64,000 nt of DNA from Glandiceps talaboti (taxonomy: Eukaryota > Hemichordata > Enteropneusta > Spengelidae). This document shows, piece after piece, positions 1-14,383 of this stretch. The first letter of the stretch is position 1. Each line of letters begins with the position of its first letter. The translations under genes were made by a program, and so were the position numbers. Location: the NCBI RefSeq assembly GCF_964340395.1, contig NC_135564.1:22311287-22375286 (forward strand), read 5' to 3'. The notes beneath the pieces are model-generated. The model did no database searches. It worked only from the letters and a program-made list of their open reading frames with translations, and had not been told where the DNA came from.

Positions 1-3000
1 ACCAGTATATAGACACTTTCACAATCTATACCTAATGTACCAGTATATAGACACTTTCTCAATGTATGCCGTAAGTACCAGTATATAGACACTTTCACGA
101 TCTATGCCTTAAGTACCAGTATATAGACACTTTCACAATCTATGCCTAATGTATCAATATATAGACACTTTCTCAATCTATGCCTAATGTACCAGTATAT
201 AGACACTTTCACAATCTATGCCTTAAGTACCAGTATATAGACACTTTCATAATCTATGCCGTAAGTACCAGTATATAGACATTTTCTCAATCTATGCCTT
301 AAGTACCAATGTATAGACACTTTCAAAATCTATGCCTTAAGTACCAGTATATAGACACTTTCATAATCTATGCCTTAAGTACAAGTATATAGATACTTTC
401 ATAATCTATGCCTAATGTACCAGTATATAGATACTTTCATAATCTATGCCTAATGTACCAATGTATAGACACTTTCACAATCTATGCCTTAAGTACCAGT
501 ATATAGACACTTTCACGATCTATGCCTAAAGTACCAGTATTTACACACTTTCAAAATCTATACCTTATGTACCAGTACATAGACACTTTCACAATCTATG
601 CCTAATGTACCAATATATAGACACTTTCACAATGTATGCCGAAAGTATCAGTATATAAACACTTTCACAATCTATGCCGTAAGTACCAGTATATAGACAT
701 TTTCTCAATCTATGCCTTAAGTTCTAGTATATAGACACTTTCACAATGTATGCCTTAAGTACCAATATATAGACGCTTTCACAATCTATGCCTTAAGTAC
801 CAGTATATAGACACTTTCACAATCTATGCCTAATGTACCAATATATAGACACTTTCACAATCTATGTCTTAAGTACCAGTATATAGACACTTTCATAATC
901 TATGCCTCAAGTACCAGTATATAGACACTTTCACAATCTATGCCTTAAGTACCAGTATATAGACACTTTCACAATCTATGCCTAATGTACCAGTATATAG
1001 ACACTTTCACAATCTATGCCTAATGTACCAGTATATAGACACTTTCATAATCTATGCCTAATGTACCAGTATATAGACACTTTCATAATCTATACCTAAA
1101 GTACCAATATATAGACGCTTTCACAATCTATGCCTAATGTACCAGTATATAGACACTTTCATAATCTATGCCTTAAGTACCAGTATATAGACACTTTCAT
1201 AATCTATGCCTTAAGTACAAGTATATAGACACTTTCACAATCTCTGCCTTAAGTACAAGTATATAGACACTTTCACAATCTATGCCTTAAGTACCAGTAT
1301 ATAGACACTTTCATAATCTATGCCTTAAGTACAAGTATATAGACACTTTCATAATCTATGCCTTAAGTACAAGTATATAGACACTTTCATAATCTATGCC
1401 TAATGTACCAGTATATAGACACTTTCATAATCTATGCCTAATGTACCAGTATATAGACACTTTCATAATCTATACCTAAAGTACCAATATATAGACGCTT
1501 TCACAATCTATGCCTAATGTACCAATATATAGACACTTTCATAATCTATGCCTTAAGTACCAGTATATAGACACTTTCATAATCTATGCCTTAAGTACCA
1601 GTATATAGACACTTTCATAATCTATGCCTTAAGTACAAGTATATAGACACTTTCACAATCTCTGCCTTAAGTACAAGTATATAGACACTTTCACAATCTA
1701 TGCCTTAAGTACCAGTATATAGACACTTTCATAATCTCTGCCTTAAGTACAAGTATATAGACACTTTCACAATCTATGCCTTAAGCACCAGTATATAGAC
1801 ACTTTCATAATCTATGCCTTAAGTACAAGTATATAGACACTTTCACAATCTATGCCTTAAGTACCAGTATATAGACACTTTCACAATCTATGCCTTAAGT
1901 ACAAGTATATAGACACTTTCATAATCTATGCCTTATGTACCAATATATAGACGCTTTCTCAATGTATGCCTTAAGTACCAGTATATAGACACTTTCATAA
2001 TCTATGCCTTAAGTACAAGTATATAGACACTTTCAAAATCTATGCCTAATGTACCAATATATAGACACTTTCACAATCTATGCCTTAAGTACAAGTATAT
2101 AGACACTTTCACAATTTATGCCTTAAGTACCAGTATATAGACACTTTCATAATCTATGCCTTAAGTACCAGTATATAGACACTTTCATAATCTATGCCAA
2201 ATGTACCAATATATAGACACTTTCACTATCTATGCCTTAAGTATCAGTATATAGACACTTTCATAATCTATGCCTAATGTACCAGTATATAGACACTTTC
2301 ACAATCTATGCCTAATGTACCAATATATAGACACTTTCACAATCTATGCCTAAAGTACAAGTGTATAGACACTTTCACAATCTATGCCTAATGTACCAAT
2401 ATATAGACACTTTCACTATCTATGCCTTAAGTATCAGTATATAGACACTTTCATAATCTATGCCTAATGTACCAGTATATAGACACTTTCACTATCTATG
2501 CCTTAAGTACAAGTATATAGATACTTTCATAATCTATGCCTAAAGTACCAGTATATAGACACTTCAATAATCTATGCCTTAAGTACCAAAATATAGAAAC
2601 TTTCATAATCTATGCCTTAGACACTTTCACTATCTATGCCTAAAGAACCAGTATATAGACACTTTCACAATCTATGCCTAATGTACCAAAATATAGAAAC
2701 TTTCATAATCTATGCCTTAAGTACCAGTATATAGACACTTTCATAATCTATGCCTCAAGTACCAGTACATAGACACTTTCACAATCTATGCCTAATGTAC
2801 CAATATATAGACACTTTCAAAATCTATGCCTTAAGTACCAGTATATAGACACTTTCACAATCTATGCCTAATGTACCAATATATAGACGCTTTCTCAATG
2901 TATGCCTAAAGTACCAGTATATAGACACTTTCACAATCTATGCCTAAAGTACCAGTATATAGACACTTTCATAATCTATGCCTTAAGTACCAGTGTATAG

Positions 3001-5190
3001 ACACTTTCACAATCTATGCCTAAAGTACCAGTATATAGACACTTTCATAATCTATGCCTTAAGTATCAGTATATTGACACTTTCATAATCTATGCCTAAT
3101 GTACCAGTATATAGACACTTTCACAATCTATGCCTAAAGTACAAGTATATAGACACTTTCACAATCTATGCCTAATGTACCAATATATAGACACTTTCAC
3201 AATCTATGCCTAAAGTACCAGTATATAGACACTTTCATAATCTATGCCTTAAGTACCAGTATATAGACACTTTCACAATCTATGCCTAAAGTATCAGTAT
3301 ATAGACACTTTCACTATCTATGCCTTAAGTATCAGTATATTGACACTTTCACAATCTATGCCTTAAGTACCAGTATATAGACACTTTCACTATCTATGCC
3401 TTAAGTACCAGTATTTAGACACTTTCACTATCTATGCCTTAAGTACCAGTATATAGACACTTTCACAATCTATGCCTAATGTACCAATATATAGACACTT
3501 TCATAATCTATGCCTTAAGTACAAGTATATAGACACTTTCACAATCTATGCCTTAAGTACCAGTATTTAGACACTTTCACAATCTATGCCTTAAGTACCA
3601 GTATATAGACAGTTTCACAATCTATGCCTAATGTACCAATATATAGACACTTTCATAATCTATGCCTTAAGTACCAGTATATAGACACTTTCACAATCTA
3701 TGCCTTAAGTACCAATATATAGACACTTTCACAATCTATGCCTTAAGTACCAATATATAGACACTTTCATAATCTATGCCTTAAGTACCAGTATATAGAC
3801 ACTTTCATAATCTATGCCTAATGTACCAGTATATTGACACTTTCAAAATCTATGCCTTAAGTACCAGTATATAGACACTTTCATAATCTATGCCTTAAGT
3901 ACCAGTATATAGACACTTTCACAATCTATGCCTAATGTACCAGTGTATAGACACTTTCACAATCTATGCCTAAAGAACCAATATATTGACGCTTTCAAAA
4001 TCTATGCCTTAAGTAGCAGTATATAGACACTTTCAAAATCTATGCCTTAAGTAGCAGTATATAGACACTTTCACAATCTATGCCTAAAGAACCAATATAT
4101 TGACGCTTTCAAAATCTATGCCTTAAGTAGCAGTATATAGACACTTTCACAATCTATGCCTAAAGAACCAGTATATAGACACTTTCACTATCTATGCCTT
4201 AAGTACCAGTATATAGACACTTTCACAATCTATACCTAAAGTACCAATGTATAGACACTTTCACTATCCATGCCTTAAGTACCAGTATATAGACACTTTC
4301 ACAATCTATGCCTTAAGTACCAGTATATAGACACTTTCACAATCTATACCTAAAGTACCAGTATATAGACACTTTCACTATCTATGCCTTAAGTACAAGT
4401 ATATAGACACTTTCATAATCTATACCTAAAGTACCAGTATATAGACACTTTCACTATCTATGCCTTAAGTACCAGTATATAGACACTTTCACAATCTATG
4501 CCTTAAGTACCAATACATAGACACTTTCAAAATCTATGCCTTAAGTAGCAGTATATAGACACTTTCACAATCTATGCCTAAAGAACCAGTATATAGACAC
4601 TTTCACTATCTATGCCTAAAGTACCAGTATATAGACACTTTCACAATCTATGCCTAAAGTACCAGTATATAGACACTTTCATAATCTATGCCTTAAGTAC
4701 CAGTATATAGACACTTTCACTATCTATGCCTTAAGTACCAGTATATAGACACTTTCACAATCTATACCTAAAGTACCAGTATATAGACACTTTCACTATA
4801 TATGCCTTAAGTACCAGTATATAGACACTTTCACAATCTATACCTAAAGTACCAATGTATAGACACTTTCACTATCTATGCCTTAAGTACAAGTATATAG
4901 ACACTTTCACAATCTATGCCTAAAGAACCAGTATATAGACACTTTCACTATCTATGCCTAAAGTACCAGTATATAGACACTTTCACAATCTATGCCTAAA
5001 GTACCAGTATATAGACACTTTCATAATCTATGCCTTAAGTACCAGTATATAGACACTTTCACAATCTATGCCTTAAGTACCAGTATATAGACACTTTCAC
5101 TATCTATGCCTAATGTACCAATATATAGACACTTTCACAATCTATGCCTTAAGTACCAGTATATAGACACTTTCACAATCTATGCCTTAA
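1..5190. repeat. 38-bp satellite array (about 136 copies)
   Basis: The unit is 38 bp: a constant core (ACCAGTATATAGACACTTTC, then an A/T-variable triplet and ATCTATGCC) and a variable junction of three main types (CTTAAGT, CTAATGT, CTAAAGT). The array is already running at base 1, so its left end is outside the window. The right end is abrupt at 5190, where the last unit joins duplication copy A. A few units are damaged, for example the short unit near 2618. No coding frame persists because stops are frequent. Confidence 0.97.
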
Positions 5191-5694
5191 AGTTAGGAAA
5201 CCAAGCCATTACCAAAATGGTGACATCATTTTTCATCGATCCAAAAGGATTGCCAAAACACCAAATATAACCAAAACATAACCACCCATGCTAAGCTTGC
5301 GTATCACTGGACCTACCTGATCAATAATTTGCAACAACATCGATCTAAAATGCGTTTACGATCGTGTTTCCGAAACGATACCCCCATAGTTTGAAAATAC
5401 CGCGGAATCAGGTCGACTTGCCATGTTAATGAGGTGGTGCAATGTCACTATGTTAAATTAGCATGATATATTCATTCATTTACATGTTTAAAAATAACGT
5501 AGTGACATTGCACCACCTCATTAACTGTCTGTAATTGACTGGGAAACCACCATCATAGTCATAGGTTGAAGTGTTTCTGATGTAAAAAATGTACCGTTTA
5601 TGATTATTGTATAAAAGTACTCAATGCTATGTTATTTTTATGGACACCTATGATCACTAATATACCTCTACACCTTATACACACCTATACCTCA

Positions 5695-5730
5695 AGCTAC
5701 GCTTTCAGCTTTCGCTGACAGCGGAGCTAA
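5695..5730 (+). other. H2 3'-terminal hairpin (copy in duplication A)
   Basis: Arms AGCT.CGCT.TCAGC and GCTGA.AGCG.AGCT pair around a TTTC loop (13 bp in three blocks with two mismatches), followed directly by AA, so the distal arm ends in CTAA. The same hairpin occurs at 13795-13830, about 32967-33001, about 44622-44656 and about 54408-54442. Flanking DNA diverges after CTAA in the independent copies. Confidence 0.85.
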
Positions 5731-5833
5731 CAAAAAACCATTTTTATTAAACAGTGCCCTCAATCATTGTATGAAGACAAGAGGCAACTAATATACTTTT
5801 TGGAGACTGGTGCCCACAAAATATAGAAACAAT

Positions 5834-5834
5834 G

Positions 5835-5870
<36 letters not shown>

Positions 5871-7054
5871 TCATATCAGCGCATTACGCAACAGCCTCAA
5901 TGCGCTTTACAATACTGAGAAGAGAAAAAAGAAAAAAAAAAAAAAAGGAAAAAAAAGAAGCACAAACTTGATTTGCATAGAAATCAAAACCAAAACCAAA
6001 AACTTGACGTTCACTATTGATTACTATTAAAAACAACAACTTGAAATTCACTAAAAACAAAACTTATTGATTACTGCATATAAAAGTATAGTATGTTCTA
6101 AAAGTTTGTAAACAAGTATGTCTTTAGTTGGGACTTGAATGTTTCGATCGATACCGCTCTCCTAATGTGAATTGGGAGAGAGTTCCATAACTTAGGACCG
6201 GCAACAGAGAAGGCGCGATCTCCGTACGTGGTAGTTGCAACACGTGGAATGGCAAGTGTAAGATGAGTACTAGAACGTAGGGCACGTGTTGGCTTGTGTA
6301 TGGGTATTAGTTCAGTGATGTAGGATGGTGACAGTTTGTTGACAGCCTTGTAGGTGACGAGCAAGATTTTGTATGCAATACGTTGACGTACAGGTAACCA
6401 ATGAAGATTATGTAATACTGGTGAGACATGATCATATTTGCGTAGTTTGGCAACAAGTCTAGCAGCTGTGTTCTGCACACGTTGAAGTTTGTTGATCTCT
6501 TTGTCTGGTAATCCATAGAGGATGGAATTGCAATAATCCAGCCTAGAGGTAACAAATGCATGGATTAGTCTTTCGGTACTGGTATTGTCGAGGTACTTTC
6601 TAATTTGGCCGATCTTTCGAATGGCTAGGGATGCTGCTCTGCAGATGTTATTTACATGACAAGTCATTCTAAGTTCCGAGTCAAGTATAACCCCAAGGTC
6701 ACGTGTTGTGGATGATGTGTTGACAGTGCTGTCCCCAATTGTGATACATGGTACAGGATTGGTTTTACTGAATCGAGATGAGAAGTGGATTATCTCTGTT
6801 TTACTGTCATTAAGCTTTAATTTATTCGATGCATACCAAGTTCGTATATCAGCAATGCATGCTTCAATACGCGAGACTGTGTTCATGTGTTGTGATCGTT
6901 TCATCATCTGGTAAAGTTGAGAGTCATCAGCATACATCATACTGTTTAGATTATGTTGTGAAATCAGATCCTCTAAGGGTGTGACATACATGGTAAAGAG
7001 TATGGGACCTAGAACTGATCCCTGTGGGACTCCAAAGTTTAGGCTGTGACAGGC
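5834..7054 (-). mobile_element. 5'-truncated CR1/L2-like non-LTR retrotransposon
   Basis: On the minus strand a reverse-transcriptase frame runs from 7054 to 6098. It is followed by a 3' UTR containing TTGTAAAGCGCATTGAGG and a (TTA)n tail (5834-5868 on the plus strand), a 3' end typical of L2/CR1-type LINEs. The 5' end is truncated inside RT. The related locus at 13920-13950 lacks it: there AACAATGATAAT is followed directly by AAATACTTTTCCC. The target itself contains ATAATAA, so the exact duplication length cannot be read. Confidence 0.88.
6098..7054 (-). pseudogene. LINE reverse transcriptase, C-terminal fragment
   Basis: An open frame of 318 codons when read from the truncation point at 7054. 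The ATG at 6991 is internal and is not a genuine start. Visible RT landmarks are GVPQGSVLGPILF (finger/palm block) at fragment residues 8-20, and the catalytic YADD box about 40 residues into the fragment. Later come LGVILDSEL, LDYCNSILYGLP, LQRVQNTAARL, LHWLPVRQRI and a terminal GPKLWNSLP block, all typical of CR1/L2-type ORF2. The endonuclease and the N-terminal half of RT are missing, so it cannot be autonomous. The frame has no stops, which suggests a young copy. Confidence 0.9.
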
Positions 7055-7366
7055 ATAATAAATACTTTTCCCATCACCATGTAGCTGCTATTTTATTTTA
7101 TTTTTAATTATTGCTTGAATCAGGCTCTGGGCCCACTGCTCTAACGAAGGTATTTTCCACAGCCATGTACCAGCTATGTGAGCAATGCTGTAACGGAAGT
7201 ATTTCCCACAGCCATGTGAGCAATGCTGTAACATAGGTATTTCCCATAGTCATGCACCAGCTATATGAGCAATGCTGTAATGGAGGTATTTTCCACAGCC
7301 ATGTCCCAGCTATATATGTGAGCAGAGGTATTTTCCACAGCTATGTATCAGCTATGTGACCATGTG

Positions 7367-10300
7367 ACTTTTAAATGGAGAATCTACACATAACTATAGA
7401 CCTCTAATAGGAGAATCTACACATCACTATGGACCTTTAATTGGACAATCTTCAGATCACTATAGACTTCTAAATGTATAATCTAAACACCACTATAGAC
7501 CTCTTAATGGAGAATCTACACATCACTATAGACCTCTAAGTGGATAATCTACACATCACTATAGACCTCTAAATGGACAATCTACAGATCCCTATCGAAC
7601 TGTGAATGGATAATCTACAGATCAATATAGACTTCTAAATGGAGAATCTACACATTACTATAGACCAATGGAGAATCTACACATCACTATAGACCTCTAA
7701 ATGGATAATGTACACATCCCTATAGACTGCTAAATGGAGAATCTACACATCACTATAGACCTCTAAATGGAGAATCTACACATCACTATAGACCTTTAAA
7801 TGGAGAATCTGCACATCGCTATACACCTCTAAATGTAGAATCTAGACATCGTTATAGACCTCTAAATGGAGAATCTACATATCACTATAGACCTCTAAAT
7901 GGAGAATCTACACATCGCTATAGACATCTAAATGGAGAAGCTACATATCATTATAGACCTCTAAATGGATAATCTACATATCACTATAGACCTCTAAATA
8001 GAGAATCTACAGATCACCATAGACTTTTAAATGGAGAATCTACACATAATTATAGACCTCTAAAAGGAGAATCTACACATCACTATAGACCTCTAAATGG
8101 AGAATCTACATATCACTATAGACCTCTAAATGGATAATATACATATCACTATAGACCTCTAAATGGAGAATCTACAGATCACCATAGACTTTTAAATGGA
8201 GAATCTACACATAACTATAGACCTCTAAAAGGAGAATCTACACATCACTATAGACCTCGAAGTGGATAATCTACAGATCCCTATAGAACTGTGAATGGAT
8301 AATCTTCACATCTCTATAGACTTCTCTACACATCTCTATAGACCTCTAAATGGAGAATCTACACATCACTATAGACCTCTAAATGGAGAATCTACACATC
8401 ACTATAGACCTCTAAATGGAGAATCTACACATCACTATAGACCTCTAAATGGAGAATCTACACATCACTATAGACCTCTAAATGGAGAATCTACACATCA
8501 CTATAGATCTCTAAATAGAGAATCTACACATCACTATAGACCTCTAAATGATAATCTACACATCACTATAGACCTCTAAATGGAGAATCTACACATCACT
8601 ATAGATCTCTAAATGGATAATCTACACATCTCTATAGACCTCTAAATGGATAATCTACACATCACTATAGACCTCTAAATGGAGATTCCACACATCACTA
8701 TAGACCTCTAAATGGATAATCTACACATCACTATAGACCTCTAAGTGGATAATCTACAGATCACTATAGACCTCTAAATGGAGAATCTACAGATCTCTAT
8801 AGACCTCTAAATGGAGAATCTACACATCACTATAGACCTCTAAATGGAGAATCTACACATCACTATAGATCTCTAAATGGATAATCTACACATCTCTATA
8901 GACCTCTAAATGGAGAATCTACACATCACTATAGATCTCTAAATGGAGAATCTACACATCATTATAGACCACTAAATGGAGAATCTACATATCACGATAG
9001 ACCTCTAAATGGAGAATCTACACATCTCTATAGACCTCTAAATGGATAATCTACACACCACTATAGACCTCTAAATGGATAATCTACACATCTCTATAGA
9101 CCGCTAAATGGATAATCTACACATCATTATAGACCACTAAATGGAGAATCTACATATCACTATAGACCTCTAAATGGAGAATCTACACATCATTATAGAC
9201 CACTAAATGGAGAATCTACATATCACTATAGACCTCTAAATGGAGAATCTACACATCACTATAGACCTCTAAAAGGAGAATCTACACATCACTATAGACC
9301 TCTAAATGGATAATCTACAGATCAATATAGACCTCGAAGTGGATAATCTACAGATCACTATAGACCTCTAAGTGGATAATCTACAGATCACTATAGACCT
9401 CTAAATGGATAATCTACACATCTCTATAGACCTCTAAATAGAGAATCTACAGATCACCATAGACTTTTAAATGGAGAGTCTACACATAACTATAGACCTC
9501 TAAAAGGAGAATCTACACATCACTATAGACCTCGAAGTGGATAATCTACAGATCCCTATAGAACTGTGAATGGATAATCTTCACATCTCTATAGACTTCT
9601 CTACATATCTCTATAGACCTCTAAATGGAGAATCTACACATCACTATAGACCTCTAAATGGAGAATCTACACATCACTATAGACCTCTAAATGGATAATC
9701 TACACATCACTATAGACCTCTAAATGGAGAATCTACACATCACTATAGATCTCTAAATGGAGAATCTACATATCACTATAGACCACTAAATGGAGAATCT
9801 ACATATCACTATAGACCTCTAAATGGAGAATCTACACATCACTATAGACCTCTAAATGGAGAATCTACACATCACTATAGACCTCTAAATGGAGAATCTA
9901 CACATCACTATAGATCTCTAAATGGAGAATCTACACATCACTATAGACCTCTAAATGGAGAATCTACACATCATTATAGACCTCTAAATGGATAATCTAC
10001 ACATCACTATAGACCTCTAAATGGATAATGTACACATCCCTATAGACTGCTAAATGGAGAATCTACAGATCACTATAGACCTCTAAATGGAGAATCTACA
10101 CATCACTATAGACCTTTAAATGGAGAATCTGCACATCGCTATACACCTCTAAATGTAGAATCTAGACATCGTTATAGACCTCTAAATGGAGAATCTACAT
10201 ATCACTATAGACCTCTAAATTGAGAATCTACACATCGCTATAGACATCTAAATGGAGAAGCTACATATCATTATAGACCTCTAAATGGATAATCTACATA

Positions 10301-12638
10301 TCACTATAGACCTCTAAATAGAGAATCTACAGATCACCATAGACTTTTAAATGGAGAATCTACACATAATTATAGACCTCTAAAAGGAGAATCTACACAT
10401 CACTATAGACCTCTAAATGGAGAATCTACATATCACTATAGACCTCTAAATGGATAATCTACATATCACTATAGACCTCTAAATGGAGAATCTACAGATC
10501 ACCATAGACTTTTAAATGGAGAATCTACACATAACTATAGACCTCTAAAAGGAGAATCTACACATCACTATAGACCTCGAAGTGGATAATCTACAGATCC
10601 CTATAGAACTGTGAATGGATAATCTTCACATCTCTATAGACTTCTCTACACATCTCTATAGACCTCTAAATGGAGAATCTACACATCACTATAGACCTCT
10701 AAATGGAGAATCTACACATCACTATAGACCTCTAAATGGAGAATCTACACATCACTATAGACCTCTAAATGGAGAATCTACACATCACTATAGACCTCTA
10801 AATGGAGAATCTACACATCACTATAGATCTCTAAATGGAGAATCTACACATCACTATAGACCTCTAAATGGATAACCTACACATCACTATAGACCTCTAA
10901 ATGGAGAATCTACACATCACTATAGATCTCTAAATGGATAATCTACACATCTCTATAGACCTCTAAATGGATAATCTACACATCACTATAGACCTCTAAA
11001 TGGAGATTCTACACATCACTATAGACCTCTAAATGGATAATCTACACATCACTATAGACCTCTAAGTGGATAATCTACAGATCACTATAGACCTCTAAAT
11101 GGAGAATCTACACATCACTATAGACCTCTAAATGGAGAATCTACACATCACTATAGATCTCTAAATGGATAATCTACACATCACTATAGACCTCTAAATG
11201 GAGAATCTACACATCACTATAGATCTCTAAATGGAGAATCTACACATCATTATAGACCACTAAATGGAGAATCTACATATCACTATAGACCTCTAAATGG
11301 AGAATCTACACATCATTATAGACGACTAAATGGAGAATCTACATATCACTATAGACCTCTAAATGGAGAATCTACACATAACTATAGACCTCTAAAAGGA
11401 GAATCTACAGATCACTATAGACCTCTAAGTGGATAATCTACAGATCACTATAGACCTCTAAGTGGATAATCTACAGATCACTATAGACCTCTAAATGGAT
11501 AATCTACACATCTCTATAGACCTCTAAATAGAGAATCTACAGATCACCATAGACTTTTAAATGGAGAATCTACACATAACTATAGACCTCTAAAAGTAGA
11601 GTCTACACATCACTATAGACCTCGAAGTGGATAATCTACAGATCCCTATAGAACTGTGAATGGATAATCTACACATCTCTATAGACTTCTCTACACATCT
11701 CTATAGACCTCTAAATGGAGAATCTACACATCACTATAGACCTCTAAATGGAGAATCTACACATCACTATAGACCTCTAAATGGAGAATCTACACATCAC
11801 TATAGACCTCTAAATGGAGAATCTACACATCACTATAGATCTCTAAATGGATAATCTACACATCACTATAGACCTCTAAATGGAGAATCTACACATCACT
11901 ATAGATCTCTAAATGGAGAATCTACATATCACTATAGACCACTAAATGGAGAATCTACATATCACTATAGACCTCTAAATGGAGAATCTACACATCACTA
12001 TAGACCTCTAAATGGGGAATCTACACATCACTATAGACCTCTAAATGGAGAATCTACACATCACTATAGATCTCTAAATGGAGAATCTACACATCACTAT
12101 AGACCTCTAAATGGAGAATCTACACATCATTATAGACCTCTAAATGGATAATCTACACATCACTATAGACCTCTAAATGGATAATCTACACATCTCTATA
12201 GACCTCTAAATGGAGAATCTACACATCACTATAGACCTCTAAATGGAGAATCTACACATCATTATAGACCACTAAATGGAGAATCTACATATCACTATAG
12301 ATCTCTAAATGGATAATCTACACATCACTATAGACCTCTAAATGGATAATCTACACATCTCTATAGACCTCTAAATGGAGAATCTACACATCACTATAGA
12401 CCTCTAAATGGAGAATCTACACATCACTATAGACCTCTAAATGGAGAATCTACACATCACTATAGATCTCTAAATGGAGAATCTACACATCACTATAGAC
12501 CTCTAAAAGGAGAATCTATATATCACTATAGACCTCTAAATGGAGAATCTACACATCGTTATAGACCTCTAAATGGAGAATCTACACATCTCTATAGACC
12601 TCTAAATGGAGAATCTACACATCACTATAGACCTCTAA
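7367..12638. repeat. 33-bp satellite array with higher-order structure
   Basis: The unit is 33 bp (GACCTCTAAATGGAGAATCTACACATCACTATA order, read in two parts). Because 33 is divisible by 3, uninterrupted units give open frames of an 11-residue repeat (NGESTHHYRPL); these are not genes. Shortened units such as the one containing GACTTCTCTACACATC recur at fixed spacing, marking higher-order repeats. The array ends where the units give way to GATTTTGAAAAACGTAGAG. Confidence 0.96.
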
Positions 12639-12639
12639 A

Positions 12640-13288
12640 TGATTTTGAAAAACGTAGAGACAGATAGCTTTAAAATGTGACAAAAATCCCCAAATTTGTG
12701 AATTTTCAGTATAATTAGTCTAAAAATGACAAAAAATGACAAATACAAATGTGCAAACGTAGTTTGTTTTCATTTCAGCTGATTGTCACATGTAATGGCA
12801 TTTCGGCCGACATCATAAGTTTATGAATTAAGAGAATAAAAAAAACCCAACTAATTTTGACCAAAAATGGCATTTTATTAATATTACTGTCGTATACGAT
12901 AGAAATGTCGTAGGAAAAAAATCAAAAAGTACTAAAAATAGCAGAATCTCGATTTCCAGAAATAGATAGTTGTGAACGAGGATGTTGTGCATTACCACGG
13001 CAATTTTGATGTGGTGATTTTGCCACAATATTGATCATACAAAATCAAAACTCCATAAATGAACCACAAAGTACTTTCCCTTTCAAAATGAGGTAATTTT
13101 AGAATAAGCATCATCATTTTTATTGATGACTGACACTCACAGTCGCTTGTAAACTGTTATTCCTTTCCTGAATGGTTTTATTCTTGTCTATGACGGTCCT
13201 AATACAGAACAATGACGTTATTATAGGGATTGGTGATATTCTTATAAAATCGGTAGCGATGTCATACCCCCCTACATACATACAACAC
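12640..13288. repeat. H2-related internal sequence between satellite and duplication B
   Basis: AT-rich DNA with no convincing gene. About 13022-13130 matches the H2-b interior near 32175-32285, sharing CTCCATAAATGAACCACAAA and TACTTTCCCTTTCAAAATG. The stretch is therefore probably the interior of the H2 copy whose 3' end lies at 13830. Short ORFs here (12828-13028, 13172-13369) look random. Confidence 0.6.
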
Positions 13289-14293
13289 AAGTTAGGAAAC
13301 CAAGCCATTACCAAAATGGTGACATCATTTTTCATCGATCCAAAAGGATTGCCAAAACACCAAATATAACCAAAACATAACCACCCATGCCAAGCTTGCG
13401 TATCACTGGACCTACCCTGATCAATAATTTGCAACAACATCGATCTAAAATGCGTTTACGATCGCGTTTCCGAAACGATACCCCCATAGTTTGAAAATAC
13501 TGCGGAATTAGGTCGACTTTCCATGTTAATGAGGTGGTGCAACGTCACTATGTTAAATGAGCATGATATATTCATTCATTTACATGTTTAAAAATAACGT
13601 AGTGACGTTGCATCACCTCATTAACTGTCTGTAATTGACTGGGAAACCACCGTCATAGTCATAGGTTGAAGTGTTTCTGGTGTAAAAAATGTACCGTTTA
13701 TGATTATTGTATAAAAGTACTCAATACTACGTTATTTTTATGGACACCTATGATCACTAATATACCTCTACACCTTATACACACCTATACCTAAAGCTAC
13801 GCTTTCAGCTTTCGCTGACAGCAGAGCTAACAAAAAAACCATTTTTATTAAACAGTGCCCTCAATCATTGTATGAAGACAAGAGGCAACTAATATACTTT
13901 TTGGAGACTGGTGCCCACAAAATATAGAAACAATGATAATAAATACTTTTCCCATCACCATGTAGCTGCTATTTTATTTTATTTTTAATTATTGCTTGAA
14001 TCAGGCTCTGGGCCCACTGCTCTAACGAAGGTATTTTCCACAGCCATGTACCAGCTATGTGAGCAATACTATCACAGAGATATTTCCCACAGCCATGTAC
14101 CAGCTATGTGAGCAATGCTGTAACGGAAGTATTTCCCACAGCCATGTGAGCAATGCTGTAACATAGATATTTCCCATAGTCATGCACCAGCTATATGAGC
14201 AATGCTGTAATGGAGGTATTTTCCACAGCCATGTCCCAGCTATATATGTGAGCAGAGGTATTTCCCGCAGCCATGTACCAGCTATGTGACCAT
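13289..14293. repeat. Segmental duplication copy B (empty LINE site)
   Basis: Counterpart of 5190-7366 without the LINE. It carries the H2 3' end (13795-13830, with one substitution: GCAGAGCTAA), the spacer, the uninterrupted target at about 13930-13945, and a CAGCTATGTGAGCAAT tandem block with one more unit than copy A. Homology stops after CAGCTATGTGACC. Confidence 0.92.
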
Positions 14294-14383
14294 TGCTAGA
14301 TTGAATGTGAACTAAAAGGCTGCTACATGGTATGATTCCAATATAGCTGGTACATGGAAAATTATACCTTGTAACAGGGCACC

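Larger units (their letters stand above)
5190..7366. repeat. Segmental duplication copy A (LINE-containing)
   Basis: From AAGTTAGGAAACC at 5190 the sequence is nearly identical to 13289-14293. It covers an H2 3' end (to 5730), a unique spacer to about 5840, and, after an inserted LINE, a further shared block 7055-7366. That last block is a degenerate tandem of about 50-60 bp built on CCAGCTATGTGAGCAATGCTG. Divergence between the copies is a few percent, mainly point changes. The right end abuts the 33-bp satellite. Confidence 0.92.

Noticed and set aside
1-5190. CRISPR array
   Set aside because: Units are whole-unit tandem repeats without unique spacers, in an animal genome.
8295-8579. Open frame of an 11-residue repeat (also 10615-10875, 11660-11854)
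   Set aside because: A consequence of a 33-bp satellite unit without stops; interrupted whenever the unit varies, and without start context or splice signals.
13120-13440. 106-codon ORF across the start of duplication B
   Set aside because: Crosses the boundary between H2 interior and duplication and is not preserved as a frame at copy A, where the satellite joins at 5190.
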